From contig JASBTD010000015.1 in NCBI GenBank assembly GCA_030148605.1, positions 33,617-97,616 on the forward strand: a DNA stretch of 64,000 nucleotides. The letters are read 5' to 3'. The notes under the pieces were generated by a model, which worked only from the letters and a program-made list of their open reading frames with translations, did not search any database and was not told the DNA's origin. This document shows positions 1 through 11,021 of this stretch, in pieces. Position 1 is the stretch's first letter. The number at the start of each line of letters is the position of its first letter. The position numbers were made by a program, and so were the translations under genes. This DNA is from Erythrobacter sp. (GTDB taxonomy: Bacteria > Pseudomonadota > Alphaproteobacteria > Sphingomonadales > Sphingomonadaceae).

Positions 1-2176
<2,176 letters not shown>

Positions 2177-2950
2177 TCAGAAAGCCTCGCGAAAGGTGAT
2201 TTCACCTTGCCATGCAGCCTTGTCGAAAAAAGGCATGAGCGCGGCGCGCGTTGCCTCGTCAAACTGGGTCTTGTGGCACTGTGTCGCTGCGTGCGAGCTG
2301 GCAATATCTTTGCCATCATAGCGATAGCGGACGTTTAGAAGCGAGGGATCGGTTCCTGCCCAAAGGCCAAAGGGCGTTTCATCCGGAATTCGGCCTTTGA
2401 CCACGCCGGCATAGAAAAGTCGGGGGCGCTCCTCTTCGTTCATTTCCTGCAGAACTTCTGTGACAATCGCACTGGTCATCCGGTGATCGGGATGGCCATA
2501 TCCCCCGTCAGGCCCCCAGCTCATCACCACTTGCGGGCGCAGCTCGCGGATTTCTTCGCGCAATTTCGCGCGCAGTTTGGCCGCTGTGCTGTCGATCTGC
2601 CCTGCAGCCTTTGCCAGCGTTCCGTCACCAAACCTCAGGAATATGGCATTCGCGCCAAGCGCCTGTGCGGCGCATTGGGCCTCTTGCTCGCGCATCAATG
2701 CCAGCGCTTCACCCTTGTCCATGCCGCTTACACCCGGGCCGGCATCCCCGCTTGTGGCATAGACGATGGTGACACGCGATCCCTTGCGCGCCAGATTGGC
2801 AAGGGCAGGGGCCATGACCAGCTCGTCATCGGGGTGTGCGACTACTGCAAGAATCGATGACGCTTCATTGCCGCCCTGGCCTTCTATTGGCGCATTGGAA
2901 GTCAGGAAAACGGCGCTCACGGCCATGCCGGCCAAGCCATAAATGCGCAT
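2177..2950 (-). CDS. PIG-L family deacetylase, exported
   Basis: Zinc-dependent N-acetyl sugar deacetylase fold of the PIG-L/LmbE/MshB family. The 257-residue protein begins with a hydrophobic stretch (residues 4-20) that looks like a signal peptide or anchor, so it probably acts in the periplasm. The metal site is visible as AHPDDE at residues 38-43 and HPDH at 153-156. The start at 2950 is chosen because AGGGGAG lies 8-9 bases upstream and it gives a clean signal peptide; the frame stays open upstream to 3238 without a plausible ribosome site. It is divergent from the AMP ligase at 3034, with an 83-bp shared promoter region. The substrate cannot be read from the sequence. Confidence 0.85.
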   Translation of the reverse strand: MRIYGLAGMAVSAVFLTSNAPIEGQGGNEASSILAVVAHPDDELVMAPALANLARKGSRVTIVYATSGDAGPGVSGMDKGEALALMREQEAQCAAQALGANAIFLRFGDGTLAKAAGQIDSTAAKLRAKLREEIRELRPQVVMSWGPDGGYGHPDHRMTSAIVTEVLQEMNEEERPRLFYAGVVKGRIPDETPFGLWAGTDPSLLNVRYRYDGKDIASSHAATQCHKTQFDEATRAALMPFFDKAAWQGEITFREAF

Positions 2951-3033
2951 CTCGTTCACTCCCCTATGGTCAATCGCTTCACGCCACCTTAGGCGGGTGC
3001 AAAAGCTGCACAAGTGGGGAAAGGGTAATCCGC

Positions 3034-4578
3034 ATGCTGGGGGAACTTCAGGCCGAATTCGGCAATTTTTCACAGATTCTGCGCGAGTGGGCGCGGCGCA
3101 AGCCTCAGGAAATTGCGCTACGCGATGACACGCGCGAGCTGACATGGGCGCAGCTGGATGACCGGGTCGAGCGGCTGGCTGCGCGTCTGATCGAGACGGG
3201 TCTAGCACGCGGGCAATCGGTGGCGATCCTGGGCACAAGCTGCATCAACTATGCGCTGGTGTTCTTGGCTGCAGTGCGCGCGGGCGGAGTTGCGGCGCCG
3301 CTTACCACCAGTGCATCGAAGGATCAGCTGATCGGCATGGCGCGCGATAGCGGCGCGCGGCACCTGTTCATCGATGCTGCCAAAGCTGCGGAGCTCAGCG
3401 CGGATTTCGTGCCGGAAATCGATCATATCGCATTGGAAGATGTCGATACCTGGATGGCGCCTGATGGCACGCGCGCACCCGATATCGAGCCGGGGCCGAA
3501 AGACCCGTTCAACATCATCTATTCCAGCGGCACGACCGGCATTCCCAAGGGGATTGTCCATTCGCACCTGATGCGCTGGCGCCAGTTTGCCGCTACCGCT
3601 GCGAGTTATGTCGAAGCCGGCTTGCCCGTGCGCTCGCTGGCATCGACCCCGCTCTATTCGAACACCACCATGGTCGCATTCCTGCCGCCGCTGCTGGCGG
3701 GCGGGACAGTCAACATCATGGGCAAGTTCAACACCGTCGGCTGGCTCGAACGCGCGCAGGAGCACCAGATCACGACCACCATGCTGGTGCCGGTGCAATA
3801 CCAGCGGCTGATGGCGGAGCCGCGCTTTGACGAGTTTGACCTCTCATCGCTGGCGCTCAAATATTGCACCAGCGCGCCCTTTTCTGCCGAACTCAAAACC
3901 GAAGTGCTGAAGCGGATGCCGGGCGGGTTGATCGAAATCTATTCGATGACAGAAGGCGGCGTTGTGTGCCTGCTCGCGTGCCATGAATTTCCTGACAAGC
4001 TGCACACCGTCGGTCGGCCCGCGCCGGGCAGCGAGCTGAAAGTGCTCGACGATGAAGACCGGGCGGTGCCGCCGGGCACGCCGGGCAATCTTATCGGGCG
4101 CAGCCAGACAATGATGAGCGGCTACAAGAACCAGCCCGATAAAACCCGCGAGGGTTACTGGACCGATCCCGAAACCGGTGATGTGTGGCAGCGGATGGGT
4201 GATATCGGGCGGGTCGATGAAGACGGATTCGTAGAGCTGGTGGGCCGCGCGAAAGACATGATCATATCCGGCGGGTTCAATATCTACCCGAGCGATCTCG
4301 AGGCGGAACTCGACAAGGATCCGCGCGTGGCGGAATCCGCGGTGATCGGCGTGCCGTCAGAGCGCTGGGGAGAGACGCCTTATGGCTTCGTACGGCTGAT
4401 GGCAGGAGTGGCTGAAAGTGATGTCGAGGACATCCTTGGCACAGTCAATGCGCGCCTTGGCAAGACGCAACGGCTCGCCGCACTTGAAGCGATCGAGGAA
4501 ATGCCGCGCAGCCATATCGGCAAATTGTTGAAGACCGAATTGCGCGAACGCATCGTTCAGCGCGGTGACCGCTTTTAG
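3034..4578 (+). CDS. AMP-dependent acyl-CoA synthetase/ligase
   Basis: Adenylate-forming enzyme of the ANL superfamily that activates a carboxylic acid as acyl-AMP and then usually forms acyl-CoA. The 514-residue length is normal for the family. The P-loop motif YSSGTTGIPKG is at residues 163-173, followed by YSMTEGG, the GDIGRVDEDGF motif, the hinge GRAKDMIISGG, and the C-terminal catalytic lysine in IGKLLKTELR. The start at 3034 has GGGGAAAGG about 9 bases upstream; the frame is open further upstream but that part is not family-like. Substrate (fatty, aromatic or other acid) is not evident. The gene is divergent from the PIG-L deacetylase. Confidence 0.9.
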   Translation: MLGELQAEFGNFSQILREWARRKPQEIALRDDTRELTWAQLDDRVERLAARLIETGLARGQSVAILGTSCINYALVFLAAVRAGGVAAPLTTSASKDQLIGMARDSGARHLFIDAAKAAELSADFVPEIDHIALEDVDTWMAPDGTRAPDIEPGPKDPFNIIYSSGTTGIPKGIVHSHLMRWRQFAATAASYVEAGLPVRSLASTPLYSNTTMVAFLPPLLAGGTVNIMGKFNTVGWLERAQEHQITTTMLVPVQYQRLMAEPRFDEFDLSSLALKYCTSAPFSAELKTEVLKRMPGGLIEIYSMTEGGVVCLLACHEFPDKLHTVGRPAPGSELKVLDDEDRAVPPGTPGNLIGRSQTMMSGYKNQPDKTREGYWTDPETGDVWQRMGDIGRVDEDGFVELVGRAKDMIISGGFNIYPSDLEAELDKDPRVAESAVIGVPSERWGETPYGFVRLMAGVAESDVEDILGTVNARLGKTQRLAALEAIEEMPRSHIGKLLKTELRERIVQRGDRF

Positions 4579-4602
4579 CGCGATTGTTTGTGAAAATAAT
4601 GG

Positions 4603-4663
4603 AGAGGCACGGCCGTCATCCTTGGAGGGAGGGTTCGGGGTCAGGCCTGGCGGCCGTGCCTCT
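4603..4663. terminator. 13-bp perfect inverted repeat downstream of two convergent genes
   Basis: AGAGGCACGGCCG at 4603-4615 is the exact reverse complement of 4651-4663, with a 35-base loop. It sits between the acyl-CoA synthetase stop (4578, plus) and the small gene ending at 4687 (minus). On the minus strand the stem is followed by a weakly T-rich run, so it may end that transcript; on the plus strand no T-run follows. The long loop is unusual for a simple terminator. Confidence 0.5.
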
Positions 4664-4686
4664 GCGATCTGAAGCCCGGGAAGACT

Positions 4687-4770
4687 TCAGACAATAGCAG
4701 TGTTGAATATCAGGCCACTCAGGCTGATCGCAGCGACCAGCGAGAACAGCTTCTCAACGATATTTTGCAT
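4687..4770 (-). CDS. 27-residue hydrophobic small protein
   Basis: A short frame, ATG at 4770 and TGA at 4687-4689, encodes 27 residues: a charged start (MQNIVEKLF) and then a continuous hydrophobic stretch (SLVAAISLSGLIF) that would span a membrane once. AGGAAAG lies 5-6 bases upstream of the ATG, a good ribosome site. A strong hairpin follows at 4603-4663. Small single-span proteins of this shape are often left unannotated in sphingomonads. Function unknown. The good ribosome site and downstream hairpin support it as real, but 27 codons is too short for coding statistics. Confidence 0.5.
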   Translation of the reverse strand: MQNIVEKLFSLVAAISLSGLIFNTAIV

Positions 4771-5231
4771 GATCTTTCCTTTCTTATGTTCTTGGCCGTC
4801 ATGGCGACGTTACCGGGTAATTCGGGCGGGCTTGGCGAAAGGTTACAACGCCGATTTGCCGACCCGCATTTTTCCGGTCGCGTCGCTTTTGACAGCGCGC
4901 TTTCGCGAGAGAGGCGCGGCCGCCGCATATTGGGGGGACAGGGCCGCCACGCCTCGCTCGCTGTGCTCGTCGCCTGAAAGCCGTGCGTGCTCTGCAGCAC
5001 TTGGCACCGGCTTTGTGCGCCAATTGGGGGTGGCGCGCGGGCGACTGGCTACCAGGGGGCCGGTTTGGTTCGGGAGGGGGTCCGGCGGCCTGGTTTGCGG
5101 CAGCTAGAGGCGGGAGAGAGGTGTCCTCATCGCTGCTGCAACTGCGAAATAATGTTTCGCTTTGTTGAACACAAATGAGAAAACGCGGAGATATGTTGCA
5201 TAATACGCAACAAAAGAAATACTCTCTGCCG
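4771..5231. other. intergenic stretch without a supported gene
   Basis: Several frames are open here but none has a protein-like composition or a convincing ribosome site. Two small inverted repeats are visible: GCGAAA/TTTCGC at 5144-5160 with a 5-base loop, and GTTGC/GCAAC at 5195-5211. The sequence near 5140-5240 is more AT-rich than its surroundings. I see nothing else. Confidence 0.4.
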
Positions 5232-5272
5232 GAAAAGAAAACCGGCCCCCGCTGCATCCGAGCGAAGGCCGG
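5232..5272 (-). terminator. rho-independent terminator of the UrcA gene
   Basis: On the minus strand, downstream of the UrcA stop, a GC stem (GGCCGG arm at 5267-5272 pairing with CCGGCC at 5242-5247) is followed by TTTTCTTTT. This is the standard intrinsic terminator arrangement. Confidence 0.65.
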
Positions 5273-5306
5273 CCGGGAGGAAAGTAATCAGCTCTTTGGA
5301 AAGTGC

Positions 5307-5612
5307 TTATTCCGCGCCCATCGCCACATCGCTGCGCGCATCGTTGCGCTCTGCCTGAGCCAGAGCGGCTGCCTTTGCGGTTGCGACGCAGTCCCAATCG
5401 GTCTTCGGCACATTGCGACCCAGCGGGTCACGCACTTCGCACGCACTGCGAACCGCGCGCTCGATACGCTGCTCGAGCGCAGCACGGCCAGCTGCGCTGT
5501 CAAGATCGACACCTGCGGTTGAAACACGGACTTCAACCACTTGGGTGTCAGCAAGAGCGGGGGTTGCAGCCAATGCCAGCGCGGCAGCGGCAGATGCAAG
5601 AATGATACGCAT
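5307..5612 (-). CDS. UrcA family protein, secreted
   Basis: A 101-residue exported protein of the UrcA family, which is common and uncharacterised in sphingomonads. Residues 1-21 form a signal peptide ending ALA-D. The mature part shows the family pattern: VSTAGVDLDSAAGRAALEQRI, then a pair of cysteines (SACE and WDCVA) that could form a disulfide. AGGAG lies 8 bases upstream of the ATG at 5612. It is a single-gene unit with its own terminator at 5232-5272. Role unknown. Confidence 0.85.
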   Translation of the reverse strand: MRIILASAAAALALAATPALADTQVVEVRVSTAGVDLDSAAGRAALEQRIERAVRSACEVRDPLGRNVPKTDWDCVATAKAAALAQAERNDARSDVAMGAE

Positions 5613-5840
5613 GAGATAGTCTCCTTGGATGTTGAGGCCGCATGTGATTACACACGGGTTGCAAGGAGAAACTCATGTTGCACTGCAGCGTTCCCGATGC
5701 TGCAGTTGCGAATAATGCGACAGAAATTGCGTGCAGCGCAACATTGTCGGATCAGCAGATGGCGGCCCATGCCAAGCGGGCGGTGAATTGTGCCGTGGTC
5801 CAGCCTTGCCAGCTAGCCTGCACCTCCTTAACGGGCGCAC

Positions 5841-7415
5841 ATGGACCCTACGCAAACTTCCGATTCCATCCTTATCGTCGATTTTGGTAGCCAGGTGACG
5901 CAGCTGATCGCTCGGCGCGTGCGCGAAGCGGGTGTCTATTCCGAAATCGCGCCTTTCAGTGAAGCCGAAAAGGCGTTCCACCGGATGCAGCCCAAGGGTA
6001 TCATCCTGTCCGGCTCGCCTGCCAGCGTGTGCGATGATGACAGCCCGCGTGCGCCGCAAATTCTTTTCGACAGCGGGTTGCCGATCCTCGGCATTTGTTA
6101 CGGCCAGCAGGTGATGAGCAAGCAGCTCGGCGGCGAAGTGCGCCGCGGGCATGAGACGGGGGATGGCGGCGAATTTGGCCGCGCCTACCTCACGGTCACC
6201 AAGTCATGCGCGCTGTTCGATGGCTTGTGGAACGAAGGCGAACGCCACCAGGTGTGGATGAGCCATGGCGACAAGGTGACCGAGTTTGCACCCGGCTTTG
6301 AAATCGTCGCAATCAGCGACGGCGCGCCTTTCGCGGTTATCGCGGACGAAGCGCGGCAATATTACGGCACGCAGTTCCACCCCGAAGTGGTCCACACGCC
6401 CGATGGCGCCAAGCTGCTGGCGAATTTCGTGCACAAGGTGTGCGGGCTTGCGGGCGATTGGACCATGGCCGCCTATCGCGAAACCAAGGTCGCGGAAATC
6501 CGCGAGCAGGTGGGTGATGGACGTGTGATCTGCGGGCTTTCGGGCGGGGTCGACAGCTCGGTTGCCGCAATCCTGATCCACGAAGCGATAGGCGATCAGC
6601 TCACCTGTGTCTTCGTCGACCATGGCCTCCTGCGTTTGAACGAGCGCGAACAGGTCGAAAGCCTGTTCCGCGATCATTACAACATCCCGCTAGTGGTGGT
6701 GGATGCAGAGGAACGCTTCATGGCGGGGCTTGCCGGCGTCACTGACCCTGAAAAGAAGCGCAAGTTCATCGGCGCGGAATTCATCGCGGTGTTCGAGGAA
6801 GAAGCGAACAGACTGGGCGGGGCGGATTTCCTCGCGCAAGGCACGCTTTATCCGGACGTGATCGAGAGCGTATCCTTCACCGGCGGGCCGAGCGTTACGA
6901 TCAAGAGCCACCACAATGTCGGCGGCTTACCCGAGCGGATGAACATGAAACTGGTCGAGCCGCTGCGCGAACTGTTCAAGGACGAAGTGCGCGCGCTGGG
7001 CCGCGAACTGGGCCTCAACGAGCAATTCGTCGGTCGTCACCCGTTCCCGGGGCCGGGCCTCGCGATCCGCATCCCCGGCGAAGTGTCAAAAGAGCGCTGC
7101 GATATCCTGCGCAAGGCGGACGCGATTTATCTCGAGGAAATCCGCAACGCGGGCCTCTATGATGCGATCTGGCAGGCATTTGCCGTGCTGCTGCCGGTCA
7201 AGACCGTCGGCGTGATGGGCGACGGGCGCACCTATGACTCGGTCTGCGGCCTGCGCGCGGTGACCAGCACCGATGGCATGACCGCCGATGTCTATCCTTT
7301 TGACGCCAGCTTCCTGACCCAATGCGCGACGCGCATCGTCAATGAAGTGCAAGGCATCAACCGCGTGGTCTATGACTATACATCAAAACCGCCGGGCACG
7401 ATCGAATGGGAATAG
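5841..7415 (+). CDS. guaA: GMP synthase (glutamine-hydrolysing)
   Basis: Converts XMP to GMP with ATP and glutamine, the last step of guanine nucleotide synthesis in the cytosol. The 524-residue protein has the class I glutamine amidotransferase domain first (catalytic Cys in GICYGQQ near residue 82; His/Glu in QFHPEV), then the ATP pyrophosphatase P-loop [10 protein letters not shown], and the dimerisation domain ending in [10 protein letters not shown], the characteristic GuaA C-terminus. Length is normal. No strong Shine-Dalgarno is visible before the ATG at 5841, but the homologous N-terminus ([14 protein letters not shown]) starts soon after it. Confidence 0.97.
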   Translation: MDPTQTSDSILIVDFGSQVTQLIARRVREAGVYSEIAPFSEAEKAFHRMQPKGIILSGSPASVCDDDSPRAPQILFDSGLPILGICYGQQVMSKQLGGEVRRGHETGDGGEFGRAYLTVTKSCALFDGLWNEGERHQVWMSHGDKVTEFAPGFEIVAISDGAPFAVIADEARQYYGTQFHPEVVHTPDGAKLLANFVHKVCGLAGDWTMAAYRETKVAEIREQVGDGRVICGLSGGVDSSVAAILIHEAIGDQLTCVFVDHGLLRLNEREQVESLFRDHYNIPLVVVDAEERFMAGLAGVTDPEKKRKFIGAEFIAVFEEEANRLGGADFLAQGTLYPDVIESVSFTGGPSVTIKSHHNVGGLPERMNMKLVEPLRELFKDEVRALGRELGLNEQFVGRHPFPGPGLAIRIPGEVSKERCDILRKADAIYLEEIRNAGLYDAIWQAFAVLLPVKTVGVMGDGRTYDSVCGLRAVTSTDGMTADVYPFDASFLTQCATRIVNEVQGINRVVYDYTSKPPGTIEWE

Positions 7416-7532
7416 GCTCGGCGACTGCTCGACCCTCCACTTGAACCTCGCACCATTCGTCGAAACCTGCTTTCGTTGTTCCTTCGCGCGCTTTAGCTTC
7501 AATCTCATCCGTTCGTTGAGAGGGGCTGATCG

Positions 7533-8072
7533 ATGCGAATCCGCTGTTTGCTTGCCGTGGCGCTTTTTGCGCTGCCCGCTGCCACACTTGCGCAGGACGT
7601 TGAAGCAGGAGAGCCCGTTTGCCGTACCGGCGATATCGCCAAGAGCCTGGACTTCTGGGTCGGCGAATGGCGGGTCGTCTCGCGCGACGAAACAACCGAG
7701 TACGGCACAAACCGGATCGAGCGCGTGCTGGATGGCTGCGCGGTGTTCGAACACTGGCGGTCGCAACGCGGCGGCGAAGGCAAATCGCTCTTCTATTTCG
7801 ATGCCCATGAGCAGGAATGGACTCAGGTCTGGGTTACGCCCGATACGACGCGCCCCGGTGGGCTGAAGGTCAAGCATCTGGTCGCCCGCTTCGGGGATGG
7901 CGGCGTACGCTTCCAGGGCAGCTATTCTTCGCATGAAGGACGCATGGTGCTTGATCGCACGACGCTGACGCCCGAAGCCGATGGCAAGGTACGGCAATTA
8001 ATCGAAGTGAGTCTTGACGGAGGCGAGAGCTGGGAAATGACCTTCGATGCCACTTATGTACCGGTGGAGTGA
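7533..8072 (+). CDS. exported DUF1579-like protein
   Basis: A 179-residue protein with a signal peptide (residues 1-20, cleavage near TLAQ-D). The mature part begins with LDFWVGEWRVVSRDE and continues with alternating beta-strand patterns, resembling the DUF1579/lipocalin-like barrel proteins that share an FxVGxW opening. No catalytic residues are evident. GAGAGGGGC lies about 10 bases before the ATG. It stands alone, with the TetR-P450 operon converging from the other strand. Function unknown. Confidence 0.7.
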   Translation: MRIRCLLAVALFALPAATLAQDVEAGEPVCRTGDIAKSLDFWVGEWRVVSRDETTEYGTNRIERVLDGCAVFEHWRSQRGGEGKSLFYFDAHEQEWTQVWVTPDTTRPGGLKVKHLVARFGDGGVRFQGSYSSHEGRMVLDRTTLTPEADGKVRQLIEVSLDGGESWEMTFDATYVPVE

Positions 8073-8079
8073 TCTCAGC

Positions 8080-8712
8080 CTAAGCCGCCGCTTTCACTTC
8101 TTCATCGATCCGTTCAATCCCATCGCGGATTGTGCGTGTGGCGTCTGCATCCAGCCGGTGCTCGAACAGCGTCAGATGCTGCAGCAGCGTCCTGCGAACA
8201 GCCCCATCCGGTTCGGCGAGTTCAGTGAAGTACTCGAGGCCGTAGCGCAGGATGATGGTAGCATTGGCCGCGAGCTCTGACAGGCGGTCTATCGGCCAGT
8301 CGAGCAATCCGCGCTCCACCATCGCTGCCAGATGCTGCGCGATCTGCGCCTCGGAGCGACGCAGCCATTCAGGAATCTTCATCGCCAGCACAGGGACAGG
8401 TTCGTGATGATGCGGGCTGTCGCGATAGAGAAAGCGATAGCGGCGTTGCTCGCGCACCAATGCCTCAAGCCAGCGGGCGTAAGACGCGGCAGGGTCAGAC
8501 GGATCCGGCGGCACCGCCATGCGCTCTTCGATCTCGGCGCTGAATTCATCAGCGATGGCGGCAAGCAGCTCGCGCTTGGTCTTGAAGTGATACCACAGAT
8601 TGCCTTCGGAAATCCCGCAAGCCTCCGCCAGCGCGGCGGTGGTCACCGCGCCATAGCCTTCGCGATTGAACAGCGCGCGCGCGGTCAGAACGATTCTGTC
8701 GCGCGTCTTCAT
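8080..8712 (-). CDS. TetR family regulator, translationally coupled to P450
   Basis: A 210-residue one-component repressor. Residues 1-50 hold the TetR helix-turn-helix: ARALFNREGYGAVTTAALAEACGISEGNLWYHFKTK. The C-terminal part is the variable ligand-binding domain. Start at 8712 is chosen because it gives the canonical short N-terminus and its A overlaps the TGA of the upstream P450 gene (TGATG), indicating one transcript and coupled translation. The 18-bp palindrome at 9991-10008 in front of the P450 gene is the natural operator, so the regulator probably represses its own operon. The inducing ligand is unknown; a P450 substrate is the obvious guess. Confidence 0.88.
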   Translation of the reverse strand: MKTRDRIVLTARALFNREGYGAVTTAALAEACGISEGNLWYHFKTKRELLAAIADEFSAEIEERMAVPPDPSDPAASYARWLEALVREQRRYRFLYRDSPHHHEPVPVLAMKIPEWLRRSEAQIAQHLAAMVERGLLDWPIDRLSELAANATIILRYGLEYFTELAEPDGAVRRTLLQHLTLFEHRLDADATRTIRDGIERIDEEVKAAA

Positions 8713-9962
8713 CAGTAGCGCGACAGTTCGACCTGCATGCTCTTGTAGCCATGGACGAAGCATGCCGGCACGCGTACCGGCTCTTCCAGCACATTCACGC
8801 GCAAACGGCGCTTGGCCATTTCCTCAAGCAGGGTGACAAGCTGCAGCTCGGCGACACGTGCACCCACACAGCGGTGGATGCCATAGCCAAAGCTTAAGTG
8901 ACGCCGCGCATTGTGGCGATCCACCTTGATCGCTTCGCCATCTTCGAAAATCTCCTCGTCGCGATTGGCCGAGAGGTACCACATCACCACCTTGTCGCCT
9001 GTCTTCATCATCGGACCGAACATGTCGGTGTCTTCCGCGACTGTGCGCCGCATGTGCGCCAGCGGGGTCTGCCAGCGGATGATTTCCTGCACAGCGTTGG
9101 GGATGAGATCGGGGTTCTGTTCCAGCTTGGCGCGCTCATCCGGATATTGGCTGAGCCCATAGGCATAGCCTGACATCGAGTTGCGCGTGGTGTCATTGCC
9201 GCCCACGATCAAGAGGATAAGATTGCCGATGGTCTCTTCCGGGCTCATGTCCTTCATGGCGTCAGACTGCAACATCACGCTGATCAGATCCTTGCCGGGA
9301 TTAGCGAGGCGTTCTTGCCACAGGGCGGCAAAGGCAGCGCCCATTTCCTGCATCTTGGCAAGCCGCAGTTCGACGTTTCCGTCATCCTTGATCAGCTCCA
9401 CATCGCCGCCATAGTTGGACCATTCGGTAAGCTTGTTGCGCTCTTCCCAGGGGAAATCGAACAGTTTGGCCAGCATGCCGGTGGTGAGCTCGATGGAGAC
9501 TTTCTCCACCCAGTCGAACGGTTCGCCAATGGGCAGCGAATCCAGCACCTCAGCGGTGCGTTGTTGCACTTCGTCTTTCATTTCGGCGACTTCCGAAGGG
9601 CCGAAACTGGGCGCCACGGTGCGCCGCTGGCCGGTATGCTGCGGCGGATCCATGGCGATGAACATCGGTTCGCGCATGTTGTACTTTTCCAGCAGCGCGG
9701 GATCGCCGGAGATGGCAATGCCGCCCTTGTCCCACTGTGAAGAGAATATCTTGGGCAGTGCTTCGATATGCTGGATCGGCTTGTATTTGCTGACTGACCA
9801 ATAGGGCCCGAATTCGCTATCCGGCACCCACTGGATCGGGGCATGCTCGCGCAACTGGCGGAATGGTTCTTGCCAGCGATCTTCAGCGTAGAGTTCTTTG
9901 CGCGAAACATCGATCGGATCGATGCTCGACGGTTTGACGGACAAATCGGCTGCTGTTGCCAT
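8712..9962 (-). CDS. cytochrome P450, CYP153-like
   Basis: Heme monooxygenase of 416 residues, soluble and bacterial in type. Motifs: I-helix GGNDTTRN, K-helix EIIR (ExxR), heme loop FGYGIHRCVG with the axial Cys at 365. The stretches FGPYWSVSKYK, MFIAMDPPQH, FDWVEKVSIELTTGMLA and LFDFPWEER resemble CYP153 enzymes, which hydroxylate alkanes or fatty acids at the terminal carbon in sphingomonads. No ferredoxin or ferredoxin reductase gene is adjacent, so electrons must come from partners encoded elsewhere. GGAGGGAG precedes the ATG at 9962. First gene of a two-gene operon with the TetR regulator. Confidence 0.9.
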   Translation of the reverse strand: MATAADLSVKPSSIDPIDVSRKELYAEDRWQEPFRQLREHAPIQWVPDSEFGPYWSVSKYKPIQHIEALPKIFSSQWDKGGIAISGDPALLEKYNMREPMFIAMDPPQHTGQRRTVAPSFGPSEVAEMKDEVQQRTAEVLDSLPIGEPFDWVEKVSIELTTGMLAKLFDFPWEERNKLTEWSNYGGDVELIKDDGNVELRLAKMQEMGAAFAALWQERLANPGKDLISVMLQSDAMKDMSPEETIGNLILLIVGGNDTTRNSMSGYAYGLSQYPDERAKLEQNPDLIPNAVQEIIRWQTPLAHMRRTVAEDTDMFGPMMKTGDKVVMWYLSANRDEEIFEDGEAIKVDRHNARRHLSFGYGIHRCVGARVAELQLVTLLEEMAKRRLRVNVLEEPVRVPACFVHGYKSMQVELSRY

Positions 9963-9990
9963 TGCAAGAATCTCCCTCCCAGACCCGTAA

Positions 9991-10008
9991 TTAGGGTAAA
10001 TACCCTAA
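9991..10008. promoter_or_regulatory. 18-bp palindromic operator of the P450-TetR operon
   Basis: TTAGGGTAAATACCCTAA is two perfect 8-base arms (TTAGGGTA and TACCCTAA) around a 2-base centre, 29 bases upstream of the P450 start. Size, symmetry and position are typical of a TetR-family operator. The partner is inferred to be the coupled TetR gene at 8080-8712. Confidence 0.7.
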
Positions 10009-10057
10009 AATATGGAGGCGAGCAATAGCGGGCTTGCGCCATGCTTGTTCAGGCGAA

Positions 10058-10153
10058 GTCTTGCCGGGACCCGGGAGGGACCGCCGAGCGCCTCTCGGGG
10101 GTTAAGCGGGGAGGGCCCCGGCAAGACCACAAGCGGGCCAGTCTGTGGACTGG
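10058..10153. repeat. GC-rich hairpins between P450 promoter and SDR 3' end
   Basis: GTCTTGCCGGG at 10058-10068 pairs perfectly with CCCGGCAAGAC at 10117-10127. A second stem, CCAGTC/GACTGG, lies at 10138-10153 immediately after the SDR stop. Neither is followed by a clear T-run on the SDR strand. They may form a structured 3' end or a rho-assisted terminator. Confidence 0.4.
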
Positions 10154-10156
10154 AGG

Positions 10157-10903
10157 TCAGACCTGGCCCATTCCTCCGTCAGCGGCATACTCGCAGCCGG
10201 TGACGAAGCTTGCTGCATCGGAAAGCAGGAACGCGATCACCTCGGCAACTTCGGCTGGCGTGCCTGTGCGGCCCAGCGGCACCATGGCCTTGAAGCCGTC
10301 AATGGCTTGCTGCACCGCTTCTGGCGGCAAGCCCAGCCGCGCCATGGCCTCGGTTGGAATGGCGCCGGGAGACACGCTGTTGACTCTGATGCCATCCGGC
10401 GCGAGCTCGGCAGCGAGGATGCGGGTGAGTGACCGCAAGGCGGCTTTCATCGGACCATAGACAGACATGCCTGTCATCCCGCGATGCCCGGCAGGCGAGC
10501 CCATGAAGATGATCGAGCCGCCGTGCCGCAGCCGCGGCAACGCCGCTTGCGCTGCAAAGTAGGCACCGCGCAGGTTGCAATGGACCTGCTCATCGAACAG
10601 GTCCTCGCTTGTTTCCGCGAAGGGCCTGATGGTTGCCGATCCGACTGACAGGACCACGCCGTCGATCGGCTGTGACGGGTCTCCCGCTTCCGAGATGAAG
10701 CGTCGCACTGCCTCCAGATCGGCCATTTCCACCGCAGCTCCGCTTGCCATCGGGCCAAGTTCTGAAAGCGCGCGCGAAAGCTTGGCGGCATCGCGGCCTG
10801 TGATCGCGACCCTTGCGCCGCGCTCGATCAACAGACTGGCTGCGGCAAAGCCCAGCCCACTGTTCCCGCCGAGAATGGCGAGTGTCTTTCCGGTAAATGG
10901 CAT
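10157..10903 (-). CDS. SDR family oxidoreductase
   Basis: NAD(P)-dependent short-chain dehydrogenase, 248 residues, Rossmann fold. The cofactor glycine motif reads GGNSGLG (residues 12-18). The catalytic triad is visible as Ser in FMGSPAG and Tyr/Lys in VYGPMK (YxxxK). The family NNAG motif is replaced by VLSVGSA. The C-terminal PGAI and GCEYAADGG are typical. GAGGATC lies a few bases before the ATG at 10903. A palindrome 95 bases upstream (10998-11013) matches one in front of the neighbouring LysR gene, suggesting that regulator controls this enzyme. Substrate unknown. Confidence 0.87.
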   Translation of the reverse strand: MPFTGKTLAILGGNSGLGFAAASLLIERGARVAITGRDAAKLSRALSELGPMASGAAVEMADLEAVRRFISEAGDPSQPIDGVVLSVGSATIRPFAETSEDLFDEQVHCNLRGAYFAAQAALPRLRHGGSIIFMGSPAGHRGMTGMSVYGPMKAALRSLTRILAAELAPDGIRVNSVSPGAIPTEAMARLGLPPEAVQQAIDGFKAMVPLGRTGTPAEVAEVIAFLLSDAASFVTGCEYAADGGMGQV

Positions 10904-10997
10904 CGTGATCCTCGCTACATACTGCCGATGCGGCTGTGTCTGCGCAGGAAGATAGCGTTCGGATTTGCGTTGCTAAGGGCCAATAGTGGAACTCGCT

Positions 10998-11013
10998 GGT
11001 GCAGGAATGCACC
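10998..11013. promoter_or_regulatory. LysR operator copy upstream of the SDR gene
   Basis: GGTGCA-GGAA-TGCACC, a perfect 6-base-arm inverted repeat between the LysR gene's 3' end and the SDR start. The same arms recur at 11931-11946 in the LysR promoter. Two copies with identical arms in the two promoters of a regulator and its neighbour is strong circumstantial evidence for a shared operator. Confidence 0.65.
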
Positions 11014-11021
11014 GGCAATTG

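Noticed and set aside
4771..5231. Open frames of 60-150 codons as small proteins
   Set aside because: Arginine-, proline- and glycine-rich out-of-frame composition and no ribosome sites.
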